Below, piece after piece: positions 17,081 to 24,859 of a DNA stretch of 36,276 bases. The position numbers and the translations under genes are program-made. Below the pieces are notes generated by a model, which had not been told where the DNA came from, ran no database searches, and was given only the letters and a program-made list of their open reading frames with translations. Source of the DNA: Chitinophagaceae bacterium (lineage in GTDB: Bacteria > Bacteroidota > Bacteroidia > Chitinophagales > Chitinophagaceae); the NCBI GenBank assembly GCA_020854215.1, contig JADZFY010000281.1, forward strand, positions 1 through 36,276, read 5' to 3'. Every line of letters starts with the position of its first letter. Position 1 is the stretch's first letter.

Positions 17081-17926
17081 TCACTTTTTAAAATTTAAAA
17101 TTGTGTCAGATGAAATCTGCAAGGATTTTGGGTCGCTTGGTTGGAAGTTTGATTGGGGCTTGGTTGGCGTACAAGATTTTCCAATGGTTAGTCCTCCACC
17201 AAATGATATGAGAATTGTAAATATAAACTGAACAGCGTTTTTAATAAACTCGTCAACCCATTTTTGATACCATTTCTTTTTGGGTGCGTCTGGGTTGTTG
17301 GTTTGATTAAATGAAAGTTCTTTACCAGCAGCAGGACTATTGTCGCCATGAGTTGTGATGCTGTTGTCAATATGAACACTTGGTTTTGGTTTGCTTTGTT
17401 CGGTTATAATATCTAATGCTTCTTTGCAAGTTTGGGTGTTATAAAAGTCGGAGTTAAGATGTGTTGAGGTTAGCCCACTTGAGGATTTAGAATACAGAAC
17501 TCGCTTAGAAAGCAATAGTTCTTTTGCTACTGATAGGTTTGCCGGTTTGCCGTTGTACGAACTCTTTGTCCAAAAATGAGAATACTTGTCGTTCTTGTGC
17601 ATTTGAAAAAGTATTTCGCATGTTTGGTCTAATTCCATATTGGTAGAGTTTGTCGGGTCTAATGGCAACCCTGTCTTTTGAAAGTATTGTTCTTTTAATT
17701 GGTCAGCATACTGTAAACCTGGTTTAGTAATATGAACTATTGGATTGCTTATAGTAGGTGGCCCAGAAATGTAGCCCCTATGAAACATCGTTTGAAAAAT
17801 AAATTTGTGTATATCAGCAGGAATGGATAAGTCGGTCAATAGAGAATAAAAGTCGAAGTCTTTGTCTTGATTTTCTTGTTTAGCTAAGTGTAAGATTGTA
17901 ATGTCAATGCCTTCGACTTTGTTCAT
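17081..17926 (-). CDS. winged-helix-like protein with C-terminal membrane anchor, function unknown
   Basis: This 281-residue protein starts with a region that reads like a winged helix (ILHLAKQENQDKDFDFYSLLTDLSIP... to ...VHITKPGLQYADQL). A polar middle follows, then a linker with THGDNSPAAGKELSFNQ and KKWYQKWVDEF, and a single membrane segment, VQFIFTILISFGGGLTIG, near residues 235-252. A cytoplasmic sensing domain, a 'GDNSP' linker, Trp-rich amphipathic residues and one membrane segment is a layout found in several phage-defence and stress proteins of unknown mechanism. That parallel is inference. It is alone on the minus strand of the island, next to repeats. ATG at 17926. Confidence 0.82.
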   Translation of the reverse strand: MNKVEGIDITILHLAKQENQDKDFDFYSLLTDLSIPADIHKFIFQTMFHRGYISGPPTISNPIVHITKPGLQYADQLKEQYFQKTGLPLDPTNSTNMELDQTCEILFQMHKNDKYSHFWTKSSYNGKPANLSVAKELLLSKRVLYSKSSSGLTSTHLNSDFYNTQTCKEALDIITEQSKPKPSVHIDNSITTHGDNSPAAGKELSFNQTNNPDAPKKKWYQKWVDEFIKNAVQFIFTILISFGGGLTIGKSCTPTKPQSNFQPSDPKSLQISSDTILNFKK

Positions 17927-18006
17927 TTGTCTAAGAATTTATTTGTCGCCCGAGAGTATTATGCGGCTTGTTTAGGGTGACGTACAACTCATTAATTAGT
18001 GCAACA

Positions 18007-18303
18007 TTCCTTCGCCACAACGTCTCTCACCGGCTTTGTGCTTAGCCAGGATGTTGTGTGCACTTCCGTAATCCTGTCTACAGCACATCCGCATAGCTTG
18101 TAACCACATAATCGCCATGACTATTTTCCAGATAAAATTGTGCTGAGCTATGTTTCCTTCGCCACAACGTCTCTCACCGGCTTTGTGCTTAGCCAGGACG
18201 TTGTGTACACTTCCGTAATCCTGCCTCCAGCACATCCGCATAACTTATAACCACATAAACGCCATGATTATTTTCCAGGTAAAATTGTGCTGAGCTGTGT
18301 TTA
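18007..18303 (+). repeat. 147-bp tandem repeat, two copies
   Basis: Copy 1 runs from 18007 and copy 2 from 18154, head to tail. Each has a hairpin near its start (18016-18058 and 18163-18205) with a 9-bp outer stem CACAACGTC/GAYGTTGTG, a one-sided TCTCA bulge, an inner stem CCGGCT/AGCCAGG with one extra A, and an 8-base loop. The change between copies in the outer stem keeps pairing (G-C to G-T). The ORF 17996-18241 in the track is only a reading of this repeat. The 588-bp stretch 17927-18514 holds this repeat and the hairpin at 18417-18450, but no gene. Confidence 0.85.
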
Positions 18304-18416
18304 CAGTTAACCGGACTTTCACATAAATCCCGCACTCCTTTAACTGGGTTTATCTTGTTCGACACGTCCCCCGCAGCTTTGTACCTGTTCTCAACTTTTA
18401 GCTATGTGGGAGACGG

Positions 18417-18450
18417 GGCGGCGAAGTACTTCATAAAGAAGCCAGCCGCC
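18417..18450 (+). other. GC-rich nested hairpin near the right island edge
   Basis: GGCGGC pairs with GCCGCC, and inside it CTTC pairs with GAAG around ATAAA. No T run follows, so this is not a usual terminator. It lies 65 bp from the end of purM, between the tandem repeat and the purM stop. Confidence 0.4.
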
Positions 18451-18514
18451 GAGGCGCCGACAATGCGTTTTGTTGAATATAAAGCTTAAGCCCGGGCAAT
18501 TCAATTTTTCAAAT

Positions 18515-19684
18515 TCAAAATTTCAATGCTTCATCTTTGGTTTGAATCACCAGTTCCTTTCTTTCCGCCGCTTCCACCCTGCCGATTATCCGCGCTTCTA
18601 CACCATAATGATTTGCCGCCTGAATAACAGATGCAGCATGCCTTTCGGTACTGTATATTTCCATCCGGCAACCCATATTAAACACCTGGTACATCTCATG
18701 TGCCGAGGCGCCGGATGCCTGCTGAATGATATCGAATATTACCGGTGGAGTAAAAAGATCGTCTTTTACAACCCTTACTTGTTCCGGGATATATTTTAAA
18801 CATTTGGTCTGTCCGCCACCACTACAGTGAATTAAACCGTGAATTGCCTCAAAATTCTCTTCCAGCAGCGTTTTTAATACCGGTGCAAAAGTGCGTGTTG
18901 GAGAAAGGAGCAATTTTCCGATTGAAATATCCTTACCGCCAACAGACAGACGATCCGTCATTCTGTGTTTTCCAATATAAACCACATCCCCTTCCAGGGT
19001 AGATTCGAAGGTTTCGGGATATTGTTCGGCGTAATATTTATTGAGTACATCATGCCGGGCACTGGTGAGTCCATTACTACCCAAACCGCTGTTGTATTCC
19101 TGCTCATAAGCACAGGTACCAAAGCTCGACAATCCTACGATCACATCACCCGCCTGAATTTTCTCATTGGTGATGAGTTGGTTTTTGGGCCACCGGGAAG
19201 TCATGGTGCCATTTACGGCAATCGTTCTTACCACATCGCCCACATCGGCCGTTTCTCCTCCGAGGTAGTGAATGTGGATACCGTAAGCGGACATGGTATC
19301 AAAAAACTCCTGCGAGCCTCTGATAATTTGCTCCAGCACCTCGCCCGGGATGCGTTTCTTATTGCGGTCAATGGTTGAATTAAAGATAAGATTATCATGT
19401 ACACCCACGCAAAGCAAATCATCAAGGTTCATCACAATGGCATCCTGTGCAATTCCTTTCCATACCGAAACATCGCCGGTTTCTTTCCAATACAAATAGG
19501 CCAAAATACTTTTGGTACCCGCACCATCGGCGTGCATTATGTTTACAAAATCGGCATCCTTGCCCAAAAAATCAGCATATATTTTGCAAAACGCATTAGG
19601 GAAAAGCCCCGCGTCTAAATGTTTTACTGCCGCGTGAACTTCTTCCTTCTGCGCGGAAACGCCTCTCTGGTTGTATAAACTCAT
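18515..19684 (-). CDS. purM: AIR synthase (phosphoribosylformylglycinamidine cyclo-ligase)
   Basis: PurM converts FGAM to aminoimidazole ribonucleotide with ATP in purine synthesis, in the cytoplasm. The 389-residue product matches the longer Bacteroidota form: it starts MSLYNQRGVSAQKEE, has HADGAGTKSILAY, the metal- and ATP-site residues in DAIVMNLDDLLCVG, GGETADVGD, GLSSFGTCAYEQEYNSGLGSNG, and the C-terminal domain with GLIHCSGGGQTKCLKY and VFNMGCRMEIY. Start ATG at 19684. Its last 51 codons have a diverged partner at 14076-14231, so this end may have been replaced by island integration. It is divergent from ribF, with -7 box candidates for both genes in the 147-bp gap. Confidence 0.95.
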   Translation of the reverse strand: MSLYNQRGVSAQKEEVHAAVKHLDAGLFPNAFCKIYADFLGKDADFVNIMHADGAGTKSILAYLYWKETGDVSVWKGIAQDAIVMNLDDLLCVGVHDNLIFNSTIDRNKKRIPGEVLEQIIRGSQEFFDTMSAYGIHIHYLGGETADVGDVVRTIAVNGTMTSRWPKNQLITNEKIQAGDVIVGLSSFGTCAYEQEYNSGLGSNGLTSARHDVLNKYYAEQYPETFESTLEGDVVYIGKHRMTDRLSVGGKDISIGKLLLSPTRTFAPVLKTLLEENFEAIHGLIHCSGGGQTKCLKYIPEQVRVVKDDLFTPPVIFDIIQQASGASAHEMYQVFNMGCRMEIYSTERHAASVIQAANHYGVEARIIGRVEAAERKELVIQTKDEALKF

Positions 19685-19704
19685 GATATTATTTTAAGCC
19701 GCTG

Positions 19705-19712
19705 CAAAAGTA
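19705..19712 (-). promoter_or_regulatory. candidate -7 box of purM promoter
   Basis: TACTTTTG on the minus strand fits TAnnTTTG, 20 bp before the purM ATG. A TTGA lies upstream at roughly the -33 distance. Confidence 0.5.
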
Positions 19713-19743
19713 AATATTCGCCGTTCAATTATCAATTATCTAT

Positions 19744-19751
19744 TAGTTTTG
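19744..19751 (+). promoter_or_regulatory. candidate -7 box of ribF promoter
   Basis: TAGTTTTG on the plus strand fits TAnnTTTG, about 80 bp before the proposed ribF start. A hairpin CCCCG/CGGGG around 19769-19788 would lie in the leader. Confidence 0.4.
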
Positions 19752-19831
19752 CAGCCCGGAAACCATTCCCCGAATAATTTTACGGGGCATATTCAAATCA
19801 ATCCGTTTTTTTTACAAAATCACCGTTTGCC

Positions 19832-20758
19832 CTGCAAATACATGATAACATAGCATTGCTCCCACCGTTTCAACGTGCCGTTATTACTATTGGCACTTTT
19901 GACGGAGTACATAGCGGACATAGGCATATATTAAACCAGCTTAAAGCTGAAGCCCAGCGTATAACAGGGGAAACCGTAATCATTACCTTTCATCCCCACC
20001 CCCGCAAAATTGTAGGGCAATCTCATCAGGTGCATCTCCTCAACACCATTGAAGAAAAAATAGAATTACTGACAAACGAAGGAATTGACCATCTTGTTGT
20101 CATCCCGTTTGACGAAGCTTTTGCCGAACAAAGTGCCGAAGCCTACATTAAAGATTTCCTGGTAAGCAGGATACATCCACACACCATCATAATCGGTTAT
20201 GACCATCGCTTTGGTAAAAACCGAACGGGCAACTACCTGATGCTCGAGCATTATGCGCCGGAACTTGGTTTTGTGGTAAAAGAAATATCTAAAAAAGTAT
20301 TGAACGAAGTAGCCGTTAGCTCCACACGTATCCGAAAAGCGCTGCAGGAAGGCGATATCATCCAGGCTAATGAACTGCTGGGCTATGATTATTTTTTTGA
20401 GGGAAGGGTAATAAAAGGAAATCAATTGGGACGAACGCTGGGATATCCCACGGCTAATTTGAAAATACAAAATGAAGAAAAACTTTTACCCGCCAACGGC
20501 GTGTATGCCGTTCAGGTGAAAGCCGGCAATAGCATGTATAAGGGGATGATGAATATCGGATTTCGACCAACGGTGGGCGGGAAGCGATTGGCTATTGAAG
20601 TGAATATTTTTGACTTTGATCAGGATATTTATGATACGACATTGCGGGTTTACGTAAAGCACTTTTTGAGAGCCGAACAAAAATTCAAAGGGCTGGATGC
20701 ACTAAAAATTCAGCTGGCGCAGGACAAAACTGCAGCGTTGCAAAAACTAACCCGTTGA
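19832..20758 (+). CDS. ribF: bifunctional riboflavin kinase / FAD synthetase RibF
   Basis: RibF makes FMN from riboflavin and then FAD, using ATP. The N-terminal FAD synthetase half has the nucleotidyl-transfer motif TIGTFDGVHSGHRHIL and later SSTRIR; the C-terminal riboflavin kinase half has GRTLGYPTANL and NIGFRPTVGG. Length is normal for the family (308 residues). The track start is a TTG at 19856. The in-frame codons before it read LQIHDNIA, which matches the usual family beginning (MQ-I-hydrophilic then LPPF), so a CTG at 19832 is the likely start; no in-frame ATG exists. It is divergent from purM. Confidence 0.93.
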   Translation: MQIHDNIALLPPFQRAVITIGTFDGVHSGHRHILNQLKAEAQRITGETVIITFHPHPRKIVGQSHQVHLLNTIEEKIELLTNEGIDHLVVIPFDEAFAEQSAEAYIKDFLVSRIHPHTIIIGYDHRFGKNRTGNYLMLEHYAPELGFVVKEISKKVLNEVAVSSTRIRKALQEGDIIQANELLGYDYFFEGRVIKGNQLGRTLGYPTANLKIQNEEKLLPANGVYAVQVKAGNSMYKGMMNIGFRPTVGGKRLAIEVNIFDFDQDIYDTTLRVYVKHFLRAEQKFKGLDALKIQLAQDKTAALQKLTR

Positions 20759-20855
20759 GTTAAGCGAAGTACCTTCTTTAATAAATCATCTCCTGCATTA
20801 ACAAAAAACGGGTAACAGACGTTTGACTTAAAATCGTTTTAAAAAACCCATGCAA

Positions 20856-21575
20856 CTACGCTGCGTTATCGCTAATAAATTTTACGAGAGATCTTTTGGC
20901 CACAGGAAGCAGCGTTTCCTCTAATGGAAAACTCAAGCCTGTTTCAATACAATACACAGCAGGATTGGGCAATTCTTTTCTGCTGCGGATCAGTTCAGTT
21001 TTTATGCGCTCTACCGTATTGACAATATTTCTTTTCCATTGGGAAATTAGGGTTGTTTTGATACTCCGGTATTTTTCATCATGTTTTTCAAAAAAACTCA
21101 ACCGGTACTGGTATACGTAGGTTTGATGAAAAGAACCATTGCATAAGAAAAAATATCCCTCCCGGTTCTCCAATGGAATGATACCTACGGGCGCTATACT
21201 CAGTTTGGCTTCCACGAATTCATAAATTTCCGCTCCGCTTTTTATGGTGGAGTTCATCGTGCTGATGGCGTAACTGATAATATCTTCGAGCTCTTTCATC
21301 AACTCGTCGTCTTCCACAATCTTTTCATACAGTAATTGCAACTTATCCAGGTTAACACCGGTAAATCGTTTGGGAAACTGCTCCTGCAGCATCTCCTTAT
21401 TGTGCTTAAAATGCAGAATGTTATTGTGATGGAAGATGATATCGGAAAGCTGGGGATAGAGTTTGTTTTGCGTGAATTCTTTATGAATCTCCTGCAGATA
21501 GGCAAGCAGAGTGTATTTTTTCAACTCAAAATCAATGTAGCCTTCCGCGAACCAGGTTTGGGATAATGTCTTCAT
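20856..21575 (-). CDS. conserved hypothetical protein, probably Bacteroidota-specific
   Basis: The 239-residue soluble protein (MKTLSQTWFAEGYIDFELKKYTLLAYLQ...) is not tied to any known function. It has no signal peptide, membrane segment or clear catalytic motif. It is mainly helical in the first half (charged helices around EKIVEDDELMKELEDIISYA) and more mixed after residue 120 (IYEFVEAKLSIAPVGIIPLENREGYFFLCNG). The track start at 21626 adds 17 residues by an upstream codon; the ATG at 21575 begins the typical charged protein and is preferred. It stands alone between ribF (convergent) and a 333-bp gap. Confidence 0.8.
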   Translation of the reverse strand: MKTLSQTWFAEGYIDFELKKYTLLAYLQEIHKEFTQNKLYPQLSDIIFHHNNILHFKHNKEMLQEQFPKRFTGVNLDKLQLLYEKIVEDDELMKELEDIISYAISTMNSTIKSGAEIYEFVEAKLSIAPVGIIPLENREGYFFLCNGSFHQTYVYQYRLSFFEKHDEKYRSIKTTLISQWKRNIVNTVERIKTELIRSRKELPNPAVYCIETGLSFPLEETLLPVAKRSLVKFISDNAA

Positions 21576-21908
21576 AATTGTAAGGGTTAGTTTACCGAAT
21601 ATAAGAAAAATACGAAAACCTACCAATCAACTATTCGTACAATGCCATTCAAAAACCGACCCCTGTTAGAAAAGCCATTCACAATAGGATATCCATCCAT
21701 CTGAATAAACGTTACCCTATGATAACGAAATGCACGGGCTAATTATTTTAACTCAAGATTACAGTTGGCCGCATATCAACCCAAACCGGCTAACTACATG
21801 AATTGCGAATTCCCGTAAAGCCGTTATATGTCGGGGACAACTGCCAGGTTGGGCGACACAATACCGGGACACACGATGCGTATCCGCTCATCCCTACGCG
21901 AAGAAGGG
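21576..21908. other. 333-bp intergenic stretch without recognised content
   Basis: No open frame with coding character, repeat or convincing terminator was found. It must hold the promoter of the minus-strand gene at 21575; a weak TATATTCG lies about 25-30 bp upstream of that ATG. Confidence 0.5.
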
Positions 21909-23264
21909 TTAAATACTTCTGTTGATATCAAAATTTTCCATTTCGTGAGCCACTGCAGAAAGGAATGTGGCGCCGAGTGATCCATCAACAATCCGGTGGT
22001 CATATGAGAGAGACAGGTACATCATATGGCGAATGGCAATGCTGTCACCCTGTTTGGTTTCCACCACCACGGGACGCTTCTTGATGGTACCTATTGCCAG
22101 AATAGCTACCTGTGGTTGATTGATAATTGGCGTACCCATTAAACTGCCAAAGGTTCCCACGTTGGTGATGGTAAAAGTTCCGTTTTGGGTATCGTCCGGA
22201 CGAAGTCGGTTGTTTCTGGCCGCATCGGCCAAACGGTTTACCTTTTTGGCAAGTCCGGTAAGGTTAAGCAAATCTGCCTCCTGAATCACCGGCACAATCA
22301 GGTTTCCATTAGGTAAAGCCGTAGCCATCCCAATATTAATATCTTTCCGAATAATTATCTTATCACCTTCCACACTTGCATTAAGCCAGGGATGTTTTTT
22401 GATACAGCGGATTACCGCCTCAATAAACAATGGCGTAAACGTAATTTTCTCCCCTTCCTGTTTTTCAAAGCCGGCTTTTATCTTTTCTCTCCACAATACC
22501 ATGTTTGTGACGTCACATTCGGTAAAGCTGGTTACATGCGCACTGGTGCGCTGACTTTCCACCATGTGTTTGGCAATAAGCCTGCGCGTACGATCCATTT
22601 CAATTACCTCTACGTTGTCGCCAAAGGTGGATTCTGGCGCCAGTTCCGTACTCTCAACAGGTGTCGTTTCCACAGGTATGACGGAGGTTTGGGGTTCAGC
22701 TACGGTTTGAACCGGTGTGGTAGCCTGCTCCGTGGCACCTGTCGTTTGCCTTGTCTCTATCCATTGAAGTATATCCTTTTTGGTAACCCTTCCTTCGTTG
22801 CCTGTTCCGGGTATTTTTTCCAGGTCGGAGAGACTTATCCCTTCATTCGCTGCAATATTCAGAACCAGTGGGGAATAAAACCGGGCACCGCTGGTTTTAG
22901 GTGTGAAAGTTGCCGGTTGAAACGGTTGGTAGGGAATATCAACATTGGAATCCCGGACCACCGCAGTTGTTTCTGCTGTGGCAGCAGGTGTTGCCGTTAC
23001 AATAGGTTGATCTTCCACACCATTCACCGATCGAATTCTCGCAATAACCGTACCCACCGGAACCACGTCGTTTTCGCCATAAAGCAGTTCGTCTATAATT
23101 CCTTCGGCGGTTGAGGGTACTTCACTATCAACCTTGTCTGTAGCAATTTCCAAAACGGTTTCATCCATTTTTACGTGATCGCCCGGCTTTTTATTCCAGT
23201 GTAAAATGGTAGCTTCCATGATACTCTCGCCCAACTTAGGCATTATCAGGTCAACTATCGCCAT
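21909..23264 (-). CDS. 2-oxo acid dehydrogenase E2 (dihydrolipoamide acyltransferase)
   Basis: This is the acyltransferase core of a 2-oxo acid dehydrogenase complex (pyruvate, 2-oxoglutarate or branched-chain type). The 451-residue product has one N-terminal lipoyl domain with the lipoylated Lys in ATDKVDSEVPS, an Ala/Thr/Pro-rich linker, the peripheral subunit-binding domain (FYSPLVLNIAANEGISL...GRVTKKDIL), a second flexible linker and the catalytic domain with the active-site SYDHRIVDG. A single lipoyl domain and the sequence style suggest a branched-chain or generic E2. No E1 or E3 genes are near. ATG at 23264, with a -7 box candidate upstream. Confidence 0.95.
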   Translation of the reverse strand: MAIVDLIMPKLGESIMEATILHWNKKPGDHVKMDETVLEIATDKVDSEVPSTAEGIIDELLYGENDVVPVGTVIARIRSVNGVEDQPIVTATPAATAETTAVVRDSNVDIPYQPFQPATFTPKTSGARFYSPLVLNIAANEGISLSDLEKIPGTGNEGRVTKKDILQWIETRQTTGATEQATTPVQTVAEPQTSVIPVETTPVESTELAPESTFGDNVEVIEMDRTRRLIAKHMVESQRTSAHVTSFTECDVTNMVLWREKIKAGFEKQEGEKITFTPLFIEAVIRCIKKHPWLNASVEGDKIIIRKDINIGMATALPNGNLIVPVIQEADLLNLTGLAKKVNRLADAARNNRLRPDDTQNGTFTITNVGTFGSLMGTPIINQPQVAILAIGTIKKRPVVVETKQGDSIAIRHMMYLSLSYDHRIVDGSLGATFLSAVAHEMENFDINRSI

Positions 23265-23291
23265 ATTAGAATTTTAGTTATCGTTAAGGTT

Positions 23292-23299
23292 CAAAGTTA
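23292..23299 (-). promoter_or_regulatory. candidate -7 box of E2 gene
   Basis: TAACTTTG on the minus strand fits TAnnTTTG, 27 bp before the E2 start codon. A TTTG is present upstream, but only 12 bases away, which is shorter than usual. Confidence 0.4.
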
Positions 23300-23384
23300 A
23301 GTATTGCTGTGCAAAATGCACCCCTCCCACCGGTATGTGCATATTTTTATAATAACTCCTATTGCCTGTCGGTATTGTCGCAGG

Positions 23385-24671
23385 TCATAAAAGTGAAATA
23401 CCATCTTCCATCAAAACCTGCCGCAACATATTCAACGCATAGTTTGCCGCCATTTCAATATTGCGCGCCCGGTCGTACCGAAAATGAAAATTAGCACTTA
23501 TGGTGTGTTTTGCATTACCGGCAGCAATCCATACCGTGCCCACCGGCTTATCTGTTGTTCCACCCTCAGGCCCCATAATACCCGAAGTAGCAACTGCGTA
23601 TGTAGTCTGCATTTTTTTTCTCACACCATTCACCATCTGCCTAACGGTTTCTTCACTTACAGCACCCTTCGTTTGAAGTGTTTCCTTTTGTACGTCCAGT
23701 ACACGTTGTTTAACTTCATTAGCGTAGCTTACCACCGTTCCTTTGTACCACGAAGAGGAACCGGGCACAGATGTGATCACATGAGCAATATACCCGCCCG
23801 TACAGCTTTCGGCAGTTGCAACCGTTGCATTTCCCCGCAATAACATTTTGCCAATTACCTGAGCGATTGAAATATCTTCATCAGCGATGAGCCATTCGGT
23901 TACCAGCGCTTTCAGTTTTCCAAATTCCTGGTTAAGCTCATCGTCCAGGAGGCGTTTATTGTCGCCACTGCCGGTGATCCGAAGCCGTACCATTCCGTAG
24001 TGAGGCAAATAGGCCAGTTTGAGGTGGACAGGCAACCGGCTTTCCCAATCAGCAATCGCTTCGGCTAAAAAGGATTCTCCTATACCAAAGGTAACCAGGG
24101 TACGATGAGTAATGAACGGCAGCGTAAAAAACTGTTGAAGATGAGGGATAACGAAGTCCGTCATCATTCCTTTCATTTCATGAGGCACACCCGGCATACT
24201 GACAAAAATTTTCCCGTCTTTTTCAAACCACATACCGGGCGCTGTACCGCGGGAGTTGGGTATTACTGTGCAGTTGTCGGGCACTTCCGCCTGTTTCAAA
24301 TTGCGTTCAATAATGGGGCGATTCAACTTCGAAAAAATGGATTTTACGTTGGCGAGTGCTCCTTCATCAATGACCATTGACCCGCCGAAATATTCACAAA
24401 GTACCGGCTTGGTGATATCGTCTGCGGTGGGACCCAATCCCCCTGTAATCAAAATCACTGACGCGTACCGGCTTTCTTCATCCAGCGCATGAGTAATCTC
24501 CTGCTTACTATCGCCAACAGATATGCGCCGCCGTAACCAAAAACCCGCCTTATTCAGTTCCTGTGCCATCCAGGCACTGTTGGTATCAATAACCTGTCCG
24601 ATTAACAACTCATCGCCAATCGTAACAATAGAAACATTTACTTTAAGGGAGTGATCTAAAGAATCAGCCAT
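23385..24671 (-). CDS. cinA: CinA family nicotinamide-nucleotide amidase
   Basis: The 428-residue product has both parts of full-length CinA. The N-terminal MoCF-like domain (ADP-ribose pyrophosphatase in characterised members) has SIVTIGDELLIGQVIDTN and LITGGLGPTADD. The C-terminal PncC domain (NMN deamidase) has TAESCTGGYIAHVITSVPGSS and GIMGPEGGT. It recycles pyridine nucleotides in the cytoplasm. The track start at 24740 adds 23 residues that are not typical of the family; the ATG at 24671 (MADSLDHSLKVNV) is chosen. It lies 120 bp upstream of the E2 gene on the same strand. Confidence 0.93.
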   Translation of the reverse strand: MADSLDHSLKVNVSIVTIGDELLIGQVIDTNSAWMAQELNKAGFWLRRRISVGDSKQEITHALDEESRYASVILITGGLGPTADDITKPVLCEYFGGSMVIDEGALANVKSIFSKLNRPIIERNLKQAEVPDNCTVIPNSRGTAPGMWFEKDGKIFVSMPGVPHEMKGMMTDFVIPHLQQFFTLPFITHRTLVTFGIGESFLAEAIADWESRLPVHLKLAYLPHYGMVRLRITGSGDNKRLLDDELNQEFGKLKALVTEWLIADEDISIAQVIGKMLLRGNATVATAESCTGGYIAHVITSVPGSSSWYKGTVVSYANEVKQRVLDVQKETLQTKGAVSEETVRQMVNGVRKKMQTTYAVATSGIMGPEGGTTDKPVGTVWIAAGNAKHTISANFHFRYDRARNIEMAANYALNMLRQVLMEDGISLL

Positions 24672-24859
24672 CTGTTTTATCCTAAATTTAATGCAAGGTA
24701 AGGGTAATGCTGCAGAAGAAATTTGCCGCATGCCAAACACTTTCCTATTGGTTTATGGAAATGGATACGAAGAATTATAATTGTATTCTGGTACGCACTT
24801 TTTAACTTCAATGTCTATATAATTGTCAAAGTCTTTCCAGGTTTTATCATTTATCTCAT

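Larger units (their letters stand above)
14076..18514. mobile_element. probable genomic island at the 3' end of purM
   Basis: The left edge is a second, diverged 3' end of purM, in the same orientation as the intact gene whose 3' end begins at 18515. Integrating elements that enter the 3' end of a housekeeping gene leave this layout: the gene is completed by sequence from the element while the old end stays at the far side. The segment carries two accessory genes, two kinds of repeats and a further gene stub, and its coding sequence is more A+T-rich than the neighbours. No integrase or transposase is visible, so it may be a decayed or non-autonomous element. A tandem purM duplication with later loss is the main alternative. 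Confidence 0.5.

Noticed and set aside
17996-18241. 81-residue ORF on the minus strand with the repeated phrase LAKHKAGERRCGEG
   Set aside because: It is a reading of the 147-bp tandem DNA repeat; the repetition follows the DNA period and no start signal or independent coding character was seen.
14230-18303. CRISPR array
   Set aside because: The repeats are 65 to 147 bp, too long and not regularly spaced with spacers, and no cas genes are present.
14049-18514. Classical integron with integrase
   Set aside because: No intI-like gene is in the window and the hairpins do not contain the GTTRRRY core; only a distant attC-like fold is left as a hypothesis.
19685-19831. FMN riboswitch upstream of ribF
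   Set aside because: The leader is short and has none of the conserved RFN elements; only a small CCCCG/CGGGG hairpin is present.
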